Below, piece after piece: positions 1 to 4,887 of a DNA stretch of 5,344 nucleotides (positions within the stretch are counted from its first letter, which is position 1; each line of letters begins with the position of its first letter). Where the stretch lies: positions 7,100 to 12,443 of the forward strand of contig MHCO01000035.1 in NCBI GenBank assembly GCA_001816645.1, in the 5' to 3' direction. The stretch comes from Candidatus Woykebacteria bacterium GWB1_45_5 (GTDB lineage: Bacteria > Patescibacteriota > Microgenomatia > Woykebacterales > RBG-16-39-9b). The notes beneath the pieces are model-generated. The model searched no databases. It was given only the letters and a program-made list of their open reading frames with translations, and had not been told where the DNA came from. Both the position numbers and the translations under genes were made by a program.

Positions 1-2
1 AA

Positions 3-455
3 AAAGTCCAGGCCCTTATTACGGATAGATTGGGGCTTGATAATATCATCCTGGACCATCCTCCAGCTACTGAAGTCTCAAGAGGTGTAGACGCCAACAA
101 TTGGCTAACGGCGGAGGATGTCAACAAAGCTCTCACCAAGCTTTACTGGGGTGAGGTACTGAATCCCTTCTGGCGGGATTATCTTCTCCAGAAGATGGAA
201 GGGGTAAAGCCGGGGCTGCAATATCTGCTTGGTTCTACACCGGGCGGAATTGTGAGCCACAAGAACGGCTTTTTCTGGAGCGATGGCTGGGTAGACAACG
301 ACATCGGCATCGTAAGATTTGAGCGGGGTGGCATCACTTACGCCTACGCCATCTCGTTCTTCTCCCAGCATGTGCCGAGTAAGTACGATGATATCCCGCT
401 TGGCCAGGACATCATGGCGGTAGCCTGGCGTTACTTCTCGGAGAAGTACCAATAA
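3..455 (+). CDS. Serine hydrolase of the class A beta-lactamase-like fold, C-terminal part (5' end outside window)
   Basis: The reading frame is open to the left edge, so this is the last ~150 residues of a longer protein; the in-frame TTG at 30 is not a convincing start. It is identified mainly by co-linear similarity to the complete neighbour at 560-1441. Both have an x-L-T-A-x-D-x-N/A helix (NNWLTAEDVNKAL here, ANALTANDANLFW there), then an H-K-x-G segment (HKNG here, HKPG there) at the place of the family's KTG motif, then a beta strand with an acidic turn, and both end in an aromatic-rich helix finishing in -YQ. The SxxK nucleophile and SxN motifs would lie upstream, outside the window, so activity cannot be judged. 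Known members of the fold act on peptidoglycan or beta-lactams outside the membrane; export of this one cannot be seen. A strong terminator follows the stop, so the next gene is probably a separate transcription unit. By eye its codons are more GC-rich than those of the paralogue. Confidence 0.72.
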   Translation, partial: KVQALITDRLGLDNIILDHPPATEVSRGVDANNWLTAEDVNKALTKLYWGEVLNPFWRDYLLQKMEGVKPGLQYLLGSTPGGIVSHKNGFFWSDGWVDNDIGIVRFERGGITYAYAISFFSQHVPSKYDDIPLGQDIMAVAWRYFSEKYQ

Positions 456-479
456 CCGTTTGCCCGAAACCGATATCAC

Positions 480-521
480 AACGCCCCGGAGTCTTGATCT
501 TGGAGACCCGGGGCGTTTTTT
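480..521 (+). terminator. Intrinsic terminator after the first hydrolase
   Basis: A ten-pair perfect stem (480-489 with 508-517, core ACGCCCCGG/CCGGGGCGT) is extended by four more pairs across one bulged A (491-494 with 504-507). It is followed at once by a run of six T (516-521). It lies 25 bases past the stop at 455. This is a textbook rho-independent terminator. Confidence 0.93.
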
Positions 522-522
522 C

Positions 523-552
523 TTGCTTTTTTGCCGTCCTCAAAGTTAAAAT
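523..552 (+). promoter_or_regulatory. Possible sigma70-type promoter for the second hydrolase
   Basis: A TAAAAT -10-like box at 547-552 matches the TATAAT consensus at 5 of 6 positions. A weak TTGCTT -35-like box lies at 523-528, with an 18-base spacer. The predicted transcript start falls at about 559, directly before the ATG at 560. The -35-like box follows directly on the T tract of the preceding terminator. The region is AT-rich, so a chance match is possible. Confidence 0.35.
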
Positions 553-559
553 CTCTTTA

Positions 560-1441
560 ATGGCTAGGTATCTAAAGATCTTGTTTTTTACTTTGATTGT
601 TGCCGTTGCTGCATTTTCCTTCTACCAGTTTGGTCAGGAGAAACCCTCGAAGGAGTGGTCTGGAATTTCTGTAAACATTTTTGAAAAGATAAAACTAGTT
701 GGCAAAAAGGAAGTCGATCTCGCCCCACTTAAAAGTGGTTTAGAAAAGGAACTTTCTGGTTATCAAGGTGAGGTGGCGATTGCCGTAACCGATTTAAAAA
801 CTGGCAATTCGATTTCAATCGAGGGCGATAAAATCTATTTCCCGGCTAGTTCAATAAAGGCTTTGATCATGGGTTCGGTTTTAAAAGATGTCGAGGCTGG
901 CCGATATAGCCCCTCGAGTGTTGATAAGTTGCTTTCGGACATGATGAGTCGCTCCTCAAATTATGCCGCCAACACGCTGATGGTCAAGACTGGCTTGAAA
1001 AAACTGTCCGATCTACCAGCGGAGATTGGCATGACAAACACCGTTCTTATCCACGGCTTTTCCGACGGCGATCCAAATGTACCGCGGCAGCGTTTTGGCG
1101 CTAACGCCCTTACGGCTAACGATGCTAATCTTTTCTGGCAAAAGCTTTTTTCCGGCAAGATTTTGGGAGAAGAGATGACCAAAAAGGCCCTTGAGTATTC
1201 AAAACTACCAAGCGTCAAACTAATTTACACGCCAGAAAAAGCCGCTCTTTACCACAAGCCTGGTTACATCGAGCTGATAGATTCGGAAACTTACATTGAC
1301 ACTGGAGTAGTGGAGGCAGAAAGATTTTCCTACGTTGTGAGTTTCCTTTCCCGAAACAATCCGACCCACCAAGCTGGAGCCGATTTTGGCCTAAAAGCGA
1401 CAAAAATTATTTATGAGTGGTTTGCCCAAAACTACCAATAA
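560..1441 (+). CDS. Membrane-anchored serine hydrolase, class A beta-lactamase-like (293 aa)
   Basis: Start chosen at ATG 560: the in-frame TTG at 494 lies inside the terminator, while from 560 the protein opens with two basic residues and a hydrophobic segment (residues ~5-24), a signal anchor or uncleaved signal peptide. The extracytoplasmic domain (~55-293) has the serine acyl-enzyme motifs in order: SxxK as S97-S-I-K100 in PASSIK, SxN as S132-S-N134, and H232-K-P-G235 in place of KTG. Length fits the family. I see no ExxLN (Glu166) motif, the deacylating glutamate of true class A beta-lactamases; the equivalent stretch reads GFSDGDPN. I therefore infer a peptidoglycan-directed or other acyl-transfer hydrolase, and resistance should not be assumed. 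It is a tandem paralogue of the truncated gene to its left (shared LTA-x-D helix, HKxG, C-terminal -YQ). There is no Shine-Dalgarno sequence; the transcript may be leaderless. Confidence 0.85.
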   Translation: MARYLKILFFTLIVAVAAFSFYQFGQEKPSKEWSGISVNIFEKIKLVGKKEVDLAPLKSGLEKELSGYQGEVAIAVTDLKTGNSISIEGDKIYFPASSIKALIMGSVLKDVEAGRYSPSSVDKLLSDMMSRSSNYAANTLMVKTGLKKLSDLPAEIGMTNTVLIHGFSDGDPNVPRQRFGANALTANDANLFWQKLFSGKILGEEMTKKALEYSKLPSVKLIYTPEKAALYHKPGYIELIDSETYIDTGVVEAERFSYVVSFLSRNNPTHQAGADFGLKATKIIYEWFAQNYQ

Positions 1442-1449
1442 GGTATAAT
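1422..1449 (+). promoter_or_regulatory. Candidate distal promoter of recR
   Basis: TTGCCC (1422-1427) and a perfect TATAAT (1444-1449) are separated by 16 bases. The -35-like box lies inside the last codons of the hydrolase gene. The start would be near 1456, giving recR a leader of ~45 bases that contains the hairpin at 1461-1487. The -35 matches consensus at 4 of 6 positions. Confidence 0.45.
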
Positions 1450-1487
1450 CGCAAGATTACATCTCGCGATTGTTTCTCTAGCGAGAT
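1447..1487 (+). repeat. Two overlapping, mutually exclusive inverted repeats before recR
   Basis: AATCGC (1447-1452) can pair with GCGATT (1466-1471), or ATCTCGC (1461-1467) can pair perfectly with GCGAGAT (1481-1487). Each loop is 13 bases. The two share bases 1466-1467, so only one can form at a time. The second arm runs into the proximal TATAAT at 1487. It could be an operator, a leader hairpin, or a weak terminator for the hydrolase (only GTTTCTC follows the first hairpin). Confidence 0.5.
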
Positions 1488-1492
1488 ATAAT
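1487..1492 (+). promoter_or_regulatory. Candidate proximal -10 box of recR (near-leaderless)
   Basis: A perfect TATAAT lies nine bases before the recR ATG at 1502. A start about seven bases downstream of the box would leave only ~3 bases of leader. No good -35 hexamer is found at the usual distance, and there is no TG extension, so a partner factor or the upstream promoter may be needed. Confidence 0.45.
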
Positions 1493-1501
1493 TAGTCAGC
1501 A

Positions 1502-2098
1502 ATGAGACTCCCAAAATCAATCGAAGCAGTCATCAGTGAATTAGAAAAATTACCAGGAATTGGGCCGAAAACTGCCGAGCGGCTGACTTACCATCTTCTT
1601 CGTGCCCCAAAAGAATACTCAGAGAAATTAGCCGATACGATTAGACAGTTAAAGGAAAAAACTACGGTCTGCAAGATTTGCTACAACATTGCGGAAACTA
1701 ATCCCTGTGACGTCTGTGCCGATGAGGCGAGGGATAAAAGTCAAATAATGGTGGTGGAAGAGCCTTTAGATGTTTTAGCGCTAGAAAAATCTCGCAGTTA
1801 CACCGGTTTGTATCACGTCCTTGGTGGCTGTATTGCTCCTTTGCAGGGGATTGGACCAGAAAATTTACGAATAAAAGAGCTACTTCCCCGGCTGAAAAAC
1901 GGCCGTATAAAGGAAGTAATTTTAGCTACTAACCCAAATGTAGAAGGTGAAAGCACGGCTATGTATCTCCAAAAATTAATTTCTCCATTGAGTATAAAGA
2001 TTACTCGAATAGCAAGAGGTTTGCCGGTAGGAGCAGATTTAGAGTACGCTGATGAAGTGACTTTGAGTCGAGCGGTTGAGGGGCGGCGAGAATATTAA
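1502..2098 (+). CDS. recR: Recombination mediator RecR (198 aa)
   Basis: RecR forms a ring-like clamp on DNA and, with RecO (and RecF), helps load RecA at gaps in the RecFOR repair pathway in the cytoplasm. All family parts are visible: the N-terminal helix-hairpin-helix with LPGIGPKTAERL (residues 17-28), a four-cysteine zinc finger C57-x2-C60 and C69-x2-C72, and a Toprim domain from ~80 to ~175 with the acidic VVEEPLDVL strand (84-92), the LGG turn (107-109) and NPNVEGE. The C terminus ends in the usual short EGRREY tail. Length is the family norm, and the helix-hairpin-helix lies at the normal distance from this ATG, which supports the start. No Shine-Dalgarno sequence precedes it (AGTCAGCAATG). 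It begins 60 bases after the hydrolase stop. No terminator separates it from the structured element and the yqeY-like gene downstream, so co-transcription is possible. Confidence 0.97.
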   Translation: MRLPKSIEAVISELEKLPGIGPKTAERLTYHLLRAPKEYSEKLADTIRQLKEKTTVCKICYNIAETNPCDVCADEARDKSQIMVVEEPLDVLALEKSRSYTGLYHVLGGCIAPLQGIGPENLRIKELLPRLKNGRIKEVILATNPNVEGESTAMYLQKLISPLSIKITRIARGLPVGADLEYADEVTLSRAVEGRREY

Positions 2099-2249
2099 GG
2101 CGAGTTCGGACGCAGACTCTCGTTTAAACTATCGTTAAGTAAGGACCTGCCGCCTTAGAGGTGGGGTTAAATTATACCTCTCAGGCGTCAGAACCTTGCC
2201 TTTTGCGCTATGCGCAAAACGTCACTTGAGTCTGCGATCCTCACTCGCC
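2099..2249 (+). promoter_or_regulatory. Structured RNA element or cis-regulatory leader before the YqeY-type gene
   Basis: The first and last ~21 bases form a long imperfect closing stem: GGCGAGT (2099-2105) with ACTCGCC (2243-2249), GGA (2108-2110) with TCC (2238-2240), and CGCAGACTC (2111-2119) with GAGTCTGCG (2228-2236). Inside are a hairpin of 11 pairs with one mismatch (2151-2162 with 2176-2187) and a perfect eight-pair hairpin with a three-base loop (TTTTGCGC 2201-2208 with GCGCAAAA 2212-2219). The closing stem ends directly against the Shine-Dalgarno site at 2250. ACCTCTC (2176-2182), the 3' arm of the first hairpin, is complementary to GGGAGGT (2250-2256) with one G-U pair, so the hairpin and SD pairing would exclude each other. 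No match to a T-box, M-box, SRP RNA or other known class is apparent. A small excised RNA, or a 151-bp palindromic repeat element, are alternatives. Confidence 0.6.
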
Positions 2250-2255
2250 GGGAGG
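2250..2255 (+). promoter_or_regulatory. Strong, closely spaced Shine-Dalgarno site of the YqeY-type gene
   Basis: GGGAGG lies only four bases before the ATG at 2260, which is tighter than usual. It abuts the closing stem of the preceding structured element and is complementary to the arm at 2176-2182, so its accessibility may depend on the fold. Confidence 0.8.
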
Positions 2256-2259
2256 TTTT

Positions 2260-2712
2260 ATGCTGAAAGAAAAGATTCAAGAAGACCTGGTAGGATCGCA
2301 GAAAGAAAAAGAAGAGTTGAAAGTTTCGACGCTGCGGCTGCTTATTGCGGCAATCAAAAACTTTGAAATCGCTAAACAAGGGACAAGTTATCAGGCTAGC
2401 GACGAAGAAATTCTTGGGGTGATTCAAAAAGAAATCAAACAGCGCAAGGAATCGATTGAGCAGTTTAAAGTTGGTGGTCGGCAGGACCTGGCTGATAAAG
2501 AAACTAAAGAGATGGAAATATTACAACAATATTTACCGGAGCAAATAGGCGATCAGGAAATCGAGAAAATTGTTGTCGAAACGATCCAAAAGGTTGGTGC
2601 AACCGCGGCTGCAGATATCGGAAAGGTAATGGGTGCTTTGTCTCAAGAACTCAAAGGTAAAGCCGACCTATCGATGGTTTCCCAAATTGTCCGCGAAAAA
2701 TTATCCTCTTAA
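2260..2712 (+). CDS. yqeY: GatB/YqeY domain protein (150 aa)
   Basis: This is a stand-alone, all-helical protein of the YqeY family, which is homologous to the C-terminal tRNA-binding region of GatB, the subunit of tRNA-dependent amidotransferases; the cellular role of free YqeY is not settled. Family hallmarks: an N-terminal helix with the STLRLLIAAIKN segment (~23-34), the helix EILGVIQKEIKQRKESIEQF (~50-69), the hinge LQQYLPEQI (~88-96), and the C-terminal IGKVMGALSQELKGKAD (~120-136), corresponding to the family's GKVMGAL...KGKAD motif. Length is typical. The start is set by GGGAGG just upstream. It lies 161 bases after recR, with a foldable element between, so it may be translationally controlled within a recR transcript or have an unrecognised promoter. 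No clear terminator follows, but the next gene has its own promoter. Confidence 0.94.
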   Translation: MLKEKIQEDLVGSQKEKEELKVSTLRLLIAAIKNFEIAKQGTSYQASDEEILGVIQKEIKQRKESIEQFKVGGRQDLADKETKEMEILQQYLPEQIGDQEIEKIVVETIQKVGATAAADIGKVMGALSQELKGKADLSMVSQIVREKLSS

Positions 2713-2763
2713 ATTCCTAAATGTTCCCAAGGAGTCGAACAATTACGCTAGAAACCTATAGTA

Positions 2764-2792
2764 TTGACTTCCTAATCTATTTTTGCTATAAT
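2764..2792 (+). promoter_or_regulatory. Near-consensus extended -10 promoter
   Basis: TTGACT (2764-2769), a 17-base spacer and TATAAT (2787-2792), with a TG one base upstream of the -10 (TGCTATAAT). This is the best promoter in the window. The start is expected near 2799, giving a leader of ~35 bases before the small membrane protein gene. Confidence 0.9.
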
Positions 2793-2833
2793 TTGTAGCA
2801 CTGAAGCCAGTATACAAAGGAAAGGAGAGGTCA

Positions 2834-3175
2834 ATGGAGGATGCCCTAGTCGTCTCAACTTTGATAGCGGCGCTTTTACTCTTCCTTGTGTGGTGGGCGC
2901 CGAGTTTCCCCACCTTCGCTGCCCAAAGAAAGGGAGACATTGACAACCTAGCTTGGTGGGCGACTGTTATCCTGCCAGCCGTGTTTGTCTACCTGTTTGT
3001 CTTCTCCATGTTGGCGGCAGGGTTTACGACAACCTCTCAATCGGGCGAGCCCGAAATGCCTACGGGGGCTGAGAAGTGGCTCTTGCCTACCGTACCAGCG
3101 GCAGTTGGTCTAGCAACCAGCGGATTGATTGCTTTGGTTACCTTAGGCAAACGGAGGTTTATCCACAACGGGTGA
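2834..3175 (+). CDS. Small three-helix membrane protein of unknown function (113 aa)
   Basis: I do not recognise a family. Three hydrophobic segments are visible: residues ~5-23 (VVSTLIAALLLFLVWWA), ~42-62 (WATVILPAVFVYLFVFSML) and ~85-104 (PTVPAAVGLATSGLIALVTL). The positive-inside rule predicts N terminus outside, loop 1 (AAQRKGDIDN) in the cytoplasm, the acidic, Ser/Thr-rich loop 2 (~63-83, with GEPEMPTGAE) outside, and the basic tail GKRRFIHNG inside. There are no cysteines, no charged residues inside the helices and no catalytic motif, so a small envelope or accessory protein is likelier than an enzyme. Start is supported by AAAGGAG seven bases from the ATG. The gene is monocistronic: it has its own near-consensus promoter, and a hairpin and a terminator follow. 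It is the only gene here ending in TGA. The strong promoter suggests high expression. Confidence 0.82.
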   Translation: MEDALVVSTLIAALLLFLVWWAPSFPTFAAQRKGDIDNLAWWATVILPAVFVYLFVFSMLAAGFTTTSQSGEPEMPTGAEKWLLPTVPAAVGLATSGLIALVTLGKRRFIHNG

Positions 3176-3182
3176 GTCTCTT

Positions 3183-3219
3183 GACCGAGGCGGAAGAGCT
3201 AAAAGCCTCTGCCTCGGTC
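3183..3219 (+). other. Hairpin in the 3' untranslated region
   Basis: GACCGAGGC (3183-3191) pairs perfectly with GCCTCGGTC (3211-3219), and AGAG (3195-3198) with CTCT (3207-3210) can extend it inward. It starts seven bases after the TGA stop. No T run follows on either strand, so it is not a standard intrinsic terminator; an mRNA 3'-end stabiliser or a protein-binding site is possible. Confidence 0.7.
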
Positions 3220-3262
3220 CCAACCTAAGCAAATTACTTCGGTGGGCTCAGTAGTTTTCTTA

Positions 3263-3309
3263 GGAGGAAAGCTCTCCAACACTGAAAAGTGGCGGAGGGT
3301 TTTCTTTTT
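3263..3309 (+). terminator. Intrinsic terminator with GAAA tetraloop
   Basis: Bases 3267-3277 pair with 3294-3304 over 11 positions (two G-U). An AA/GC internal loop leads to a second stem CACT/AGTG (3280-3283 with 3288-3291) capped by a GAAA tetraloop (3284-3287). TTTTT (3305-3309) follows at once. It ends the transcript of the small membrane protein ~90-130 bases past the stop and insulates corA. Confidence 0.85.
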
Positions 3310-3330
3310 AGCCCTCGGTATTTTAATAGG

Positions 3331-3360
3331 TTGACTTCAAGATTGGTCAGGGAGTAAAAT
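3331..3360 (+). promoter_or_regulatory. Sigma70-type promoter of corA
   Basis: TTGACT (3331-3336) and TAAAAT (3355-3360) with an 18-base spacer, each matching consensus at 5 of 6 positions. A start near 3367 gives a leader of ~134 bases before corA. It lies just after the preceding terminator. Confidence 0.8.
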
Positions 3361-3366
3361 TAGTTT

Positions 3367-3500
3367 ACACATCTACATAGATCCCCCGAATAATTCGGGG
3401 CCTTCGGTTTTTCGCACCAGGTGCGAAGTATAAAGCGGGCTGCCAGGGATTTTACCACTATAAACGGGATAAAAGGTGTGTTTTTTGTTGGGAGGCCATT
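3367..3500 (+). promoter_or_regulatory. Structured leader of corA
   Basis: Two tight hairpins sit side by side: CCCCGAA (3384-3390) with TTCGGGG (3394-3400), loop TAA; and TTCGCAC (3411-3417) with GTGCGAA (3421-3427), loop CAG. Competing pairings exist: CCGAA (3386-3390) with TTCGG (3403-3407) followed by TTTTT (3408-3412), which resembles a weak attenuator; CTTCG (3402-3406) with CGAAG (3424-3428); and GGCCTTC (3399-3405) with GGAGGCC (3491-3497), one G-U, which would cover the Shine-Dalgarno site. I do not recognise the conserved features of the known Mg-sensing M-box, and no ligand can be named. Regulation by folding is inference only. Confidence 0.5.
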
Positions 3501-4421
3501 ATGAAGCGAATTATCGGAAACGGCCTGCGTTGGATTGATATCGAGCATCCTTCAAAAGAGGATTTGGGGGAGTTAAGGAAAGAATTTCCCAACTTCCATC
3601 CACTCACTTTGGAGGACACTCTGACACCAATTCAGCGGGCGAGAATTGACATCTTTGAAGACCACATTTTTACAGTTCTTCATTTCCCAATCTACGATAA
3701 AAAATTAGGACGGATAATCGCGTCCGAGGTGGATATTTTCGTCGGTAAAGACTATGTGGTGACAATCCACGAGGGGCGGATCAAAGCCTTGGTAGATCTT
3801 TTTGATGATGCTTTAAATAACCCTCGGGTGAGGAAAGAAATTATTAGTAAGGGTGGGGCAGGCTTTGTGCTTTATAATATCTTGAACACTATCATCGACT
3901 CGATCTTTCCAGTTCTTTACAAAATTGACATCGACTTGGATATGATTGAAGATAAAATATTTGAGGGTAGAAAAATTTCGCAACAAATCGAGTCTCTTTC
4001 GGTGCAGCGAAGAAATGTGTTAAGTTTTAGGAAAATTATTAGTCCGCAAAGAGCAGTCTTGCCGCAAATTCGCGATCGTCTCCGCTTAGTGGGTATCAAA
4101 GAGCAGATGACTCTTTATTTTGATGATCTAGTGGATCACATCGAAAAAATTTGGCAGACCCTTGAAGAGCAAAAGGAAATAGTTGATGGGTTGCATGAAG
4201 ATTCTGCCGCCCTTGTTAACACCTTAACCAACGATGTTGTCCGCGTTTTAACTGTTATTACAGTGGTCTTTCTACCTCTAACATTAATTGCTTCAATATT
4301 TGGTATGAATGTAAAGCTGCCTTTTTCTGAGGCTCCATTCGGGTTTGAGTTTTTAATTATTATAATGCTGGCGATTCTCGCCATTTTGATCCTCGTTTTC
4401 CGCAAACTCCACTGGCTCTAA
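3501..4421 (+). CDS. corA: CorA-family divalent cation (Mg2+/Co2+) transporter (306 aa)
   Basis: CorA proteins are homopentameric inner-membrane channels that import Mg2+, and often Co2+ or Ni2+, gated by cytoplasmic metal sites. The layout is complete: a cytoplasmic alpha/beta domain (~1-130, with EDHIFTVLHFPIYD at 53-66), a long helical region (~130-245) including the very acidic IDIDLDMIEDKIFEG segment (142-156), TM1 at ~249-267, the diagnostic GMN selectivity motif at 268-270 in IFGMN, a short outer loop (VKLPFSEAPFGF), TM2 at ~283-300, and the short basic cytoplasmic tail RKLHWL. The MPEL sequence that often follows GMN is not present; LPFSEAP stands in its place, a loop variation the family tolerates. 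GGGAGG (3490-3495) five bases before the ATG fixes the start. It has its own promoter and is monocistronic, converging on the minus-strand operon; I see no strong plus-strand terminator after it. Confidence 0.95.
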   Translation: MKRIIGNGLRWIDIEHPSKEDLGELRKEFPNFHPLTLEDTLTPIQRARIDIFEDHIFTVLHFPIYDKKLGRIIASEVDIFVGKDYVVTIHEGRIKALVDLFDDALNNPRVRKEIISKGGAGFVLYNILNTIIDSIFPVLYKIDIDLDMIEDKIFEGRKISQQIESLSVQRRNVLSFRKIISPQRAVLPQIRDRLRLVGIKEQMTLYFDDLVDHIEKIWQTLEEQKEIVDGLHEDSAALVNTLTNDVVRVLTVITVVFLPLTLIASIFGMNVKLPFSEAPFGFEFLIIIMLAILAILILVFRKLHWL

Positions 4422-4427
4422 CTAAAG

Positions 4428-4462
4428 CAAACAGCTAATAGTGAACAGCGAACAGTTAACAG
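4428..4462 (+). repeat. Heptanucleotide tandem repeat, five degenerate copies
   Basis: Five consecutive 7-base units read CAAACAG, CTAATAG, TGAACAG, CGAACAG and TTAACAG, with consensus NNAACAG. The array starts seven bases after the corA stop. Variation is concentrated in the first two positions of the unit. It is non-coding. Confidence 0.85.
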
Positions 4463-4464
4463 CA

Positions 4465-4492
4465 AAATAGCTTCCAAGAAATAGCTTCCAAG
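4465..4492 (+). repeat. Perfect 14-base tandem duplication
   Basis: AAATAGCTTCCAAG occurs twice in direct succession (4465-4478, 4479-4492) without mismatch. The unit is exactly twice the heptad length of the preceding array. A short hairpin AAGGT/ACCTT (4490-4494 with 4498-4502) follows it. Confidence 0.9.
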
Positions 4493-4516
4493 GTCCGACC
4501 TTCAGCCACAACTTTT

Positions 4517-4555
4517 GGTTAATAAGGTTAATTTGGTAGTTTGTGAATTTGTGAA
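4517..4555 (+). repeat. Two further short tandem duplications
   Basis: GGTTAAT recurs with a 9-base period (4517-4523, 4526-4532). TTTGTGAA occurs twice in immediate succession (4540-4547, 4548-4555). With the heptad and 14-base repeats they make most of the corA downstream spacer a chain of slippage-type repeats. Confidence 0.75.
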
Positions 4556-4598
4556 AAGGAAAGCGAGGCAGGGGACTTGAGTGTCCTATCTACCTCGC
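4551..4598 (-). terminator. Intrinsic terminator of the minus-strand membrane-protein operon
   Basis: Read on the minus strand, GCGAGG (4598-4593) pairs with CCTCGC (4568-4563), and inner pairs GGAC/GTCC (4586-4583 with 4576-4573) extend the stem across a small internal loop. It is followed by the T-rich tract TTTCCTTTT (about 4562-4554). It begins 16 bases beyond the stop of the last operon gene. On the plus strand the same hairpin has no T run, so it does not serve corA. Confidence 0.75.
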
Positions 4599-4613
4599 CA
4601 AACACCTACAAGG

Positions 4614-4853
4614 TTAGTTTCGTGAGTGTCTCCTTTCAAATAGCCAAAAGGCTATCTCAAAGAAAACAGCGATCAGGAGAAAAACCACCCCGAGGGTCGC
4701 AGAAGTCAGGCCTAAGAGTAATAGAGCAGCGCCATGTGCCTGAAATACATCTCCCGATAATCCTCGGCTTTCTAGGTTAACTATCACCAACCCCAAGGTG
4801 GTGCAGAAGATACCCAGCAGTAGCAGCCAGAGTCCAACTGCTTTTAAGGTCAC
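4614..4853 (-). CDS. Small two-helix membrane protein of unknown function, second operon gene (79 aa)
   Basis: I do not recognise a family. It has two hydrophobic stretches: residues ~5-26 (AVGLWLLLLGIFCTTLGLVIV) and a longer one ~40-72 rich in Leu, Val and Phe, with Glu66 near its end. The hydrophilic turn between them (NLESRGLSGDVFQAH) is short, and the tail FERRHSRN is strongly basic, which predicts both ends in the cytoplasm. The start is a GTG at 4853, supported by AAAGGAG (4869-4863) nine bases upstream. It lies 26 bases after the stop of the upstream gene, in the same operon, and a terminator follows. The last bases of the upstream gene and the gap carry a copy of the 21-base hairpin repeat that also precedes the first gene. 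Size and topology are like those of many small accessory or stress membrane proteins, but nothing points to a specific role. Confidence 0.75.
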   Translation of the reverse strand: MTLKAVGLWLLLLGIFCTTLGLVIVNLESRGLSGDVFQAHGAALLLLGLTSATLGVVFLLIAVFFEIAFWLFERRHSRN

Positions 4854-4866
4854 CTTCTGTTGCTCC

Positions 4867-4887
4867 TTTCTAGCCAGTTTTAGCTGG
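4867..4887 (-). repeat. Leader hairpin repeat, copy B
   Basis: On the minus strand CCAG (4887-4884) and CTGG (4877-4874) form a small stem around CTAAAA, followed by CTAGAAA running into GGAG. It is a 21-base copy with one mismatch to the element at 5081-5101. Its first bases contain the TAA stop of the upstream gene, and its last three bases overlap the AAAGGAG site of the downstream gene. Confidence 0.85.

Noticed and set aside
105..479. Minus-strand reading frame of 124 codons
   Set aside because: It lies opposite the first hydrolase, whose frame is supported by homology to its neighbour; the antisense product looks like nothing known and lacks its own signals.
494..559. N-terminal extension of the second hydrolase from an in-frame TTG at 494
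   Set aside because: The extra 22 codons run through the terminator stem and T tract of the preceding gene. From ATG 560 the protein starts with a normal signal anchor.
560..1441. Calling this gene an antibiotic-resistance beta-lactamase
   Set aside because: SxxK, SxN and HKxG show the fold, but no ExxLN glutamate is visible and HKPG replaces KTG. Substrate cannot be deduced from sequence.
2099..2249. MITE or other small mobile element with terminal inverted repeats
   Set aside because: No target-site duplication flanks it, the ends abut the recR stop and the yqeY SD exactly, and the internal hairpins and SD complementarity fit a leader better. Not fully excluded without a genome search.
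3173..3175. TGA as a recoded sense codon, as in some CPR lineages
   Set aside because: Reading through adds only two codons (Val-Ser) before another TGA, inside the 3' hairpin region; other genes contain no in-frame TGA.
3183..3219. Hairpin as intrinsic terminator
   Set aside because: There is no T run on either strand after the stem; the real terminator is at 3263-3309.
3367..3500. Known M-box magnesium riboswitch
   Set aside because: The leader is shorter and I do not see the conserved M-box core sequences or its multi-helix layout.
4428..4492. CRISPR-like array
   Set aside because: Units are 7 and 14 bases in direct contact, with no unique spacers and no cas genes nearby.
4577..4780. 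Plus-strand reading frame of 67 codons
   Set aside because: It starts inside the minus-strand terminator hairpin and runs antisense to the membrane-protein gene, which has SD, promoter and clear helices. The product is basic low-complexity sequence.
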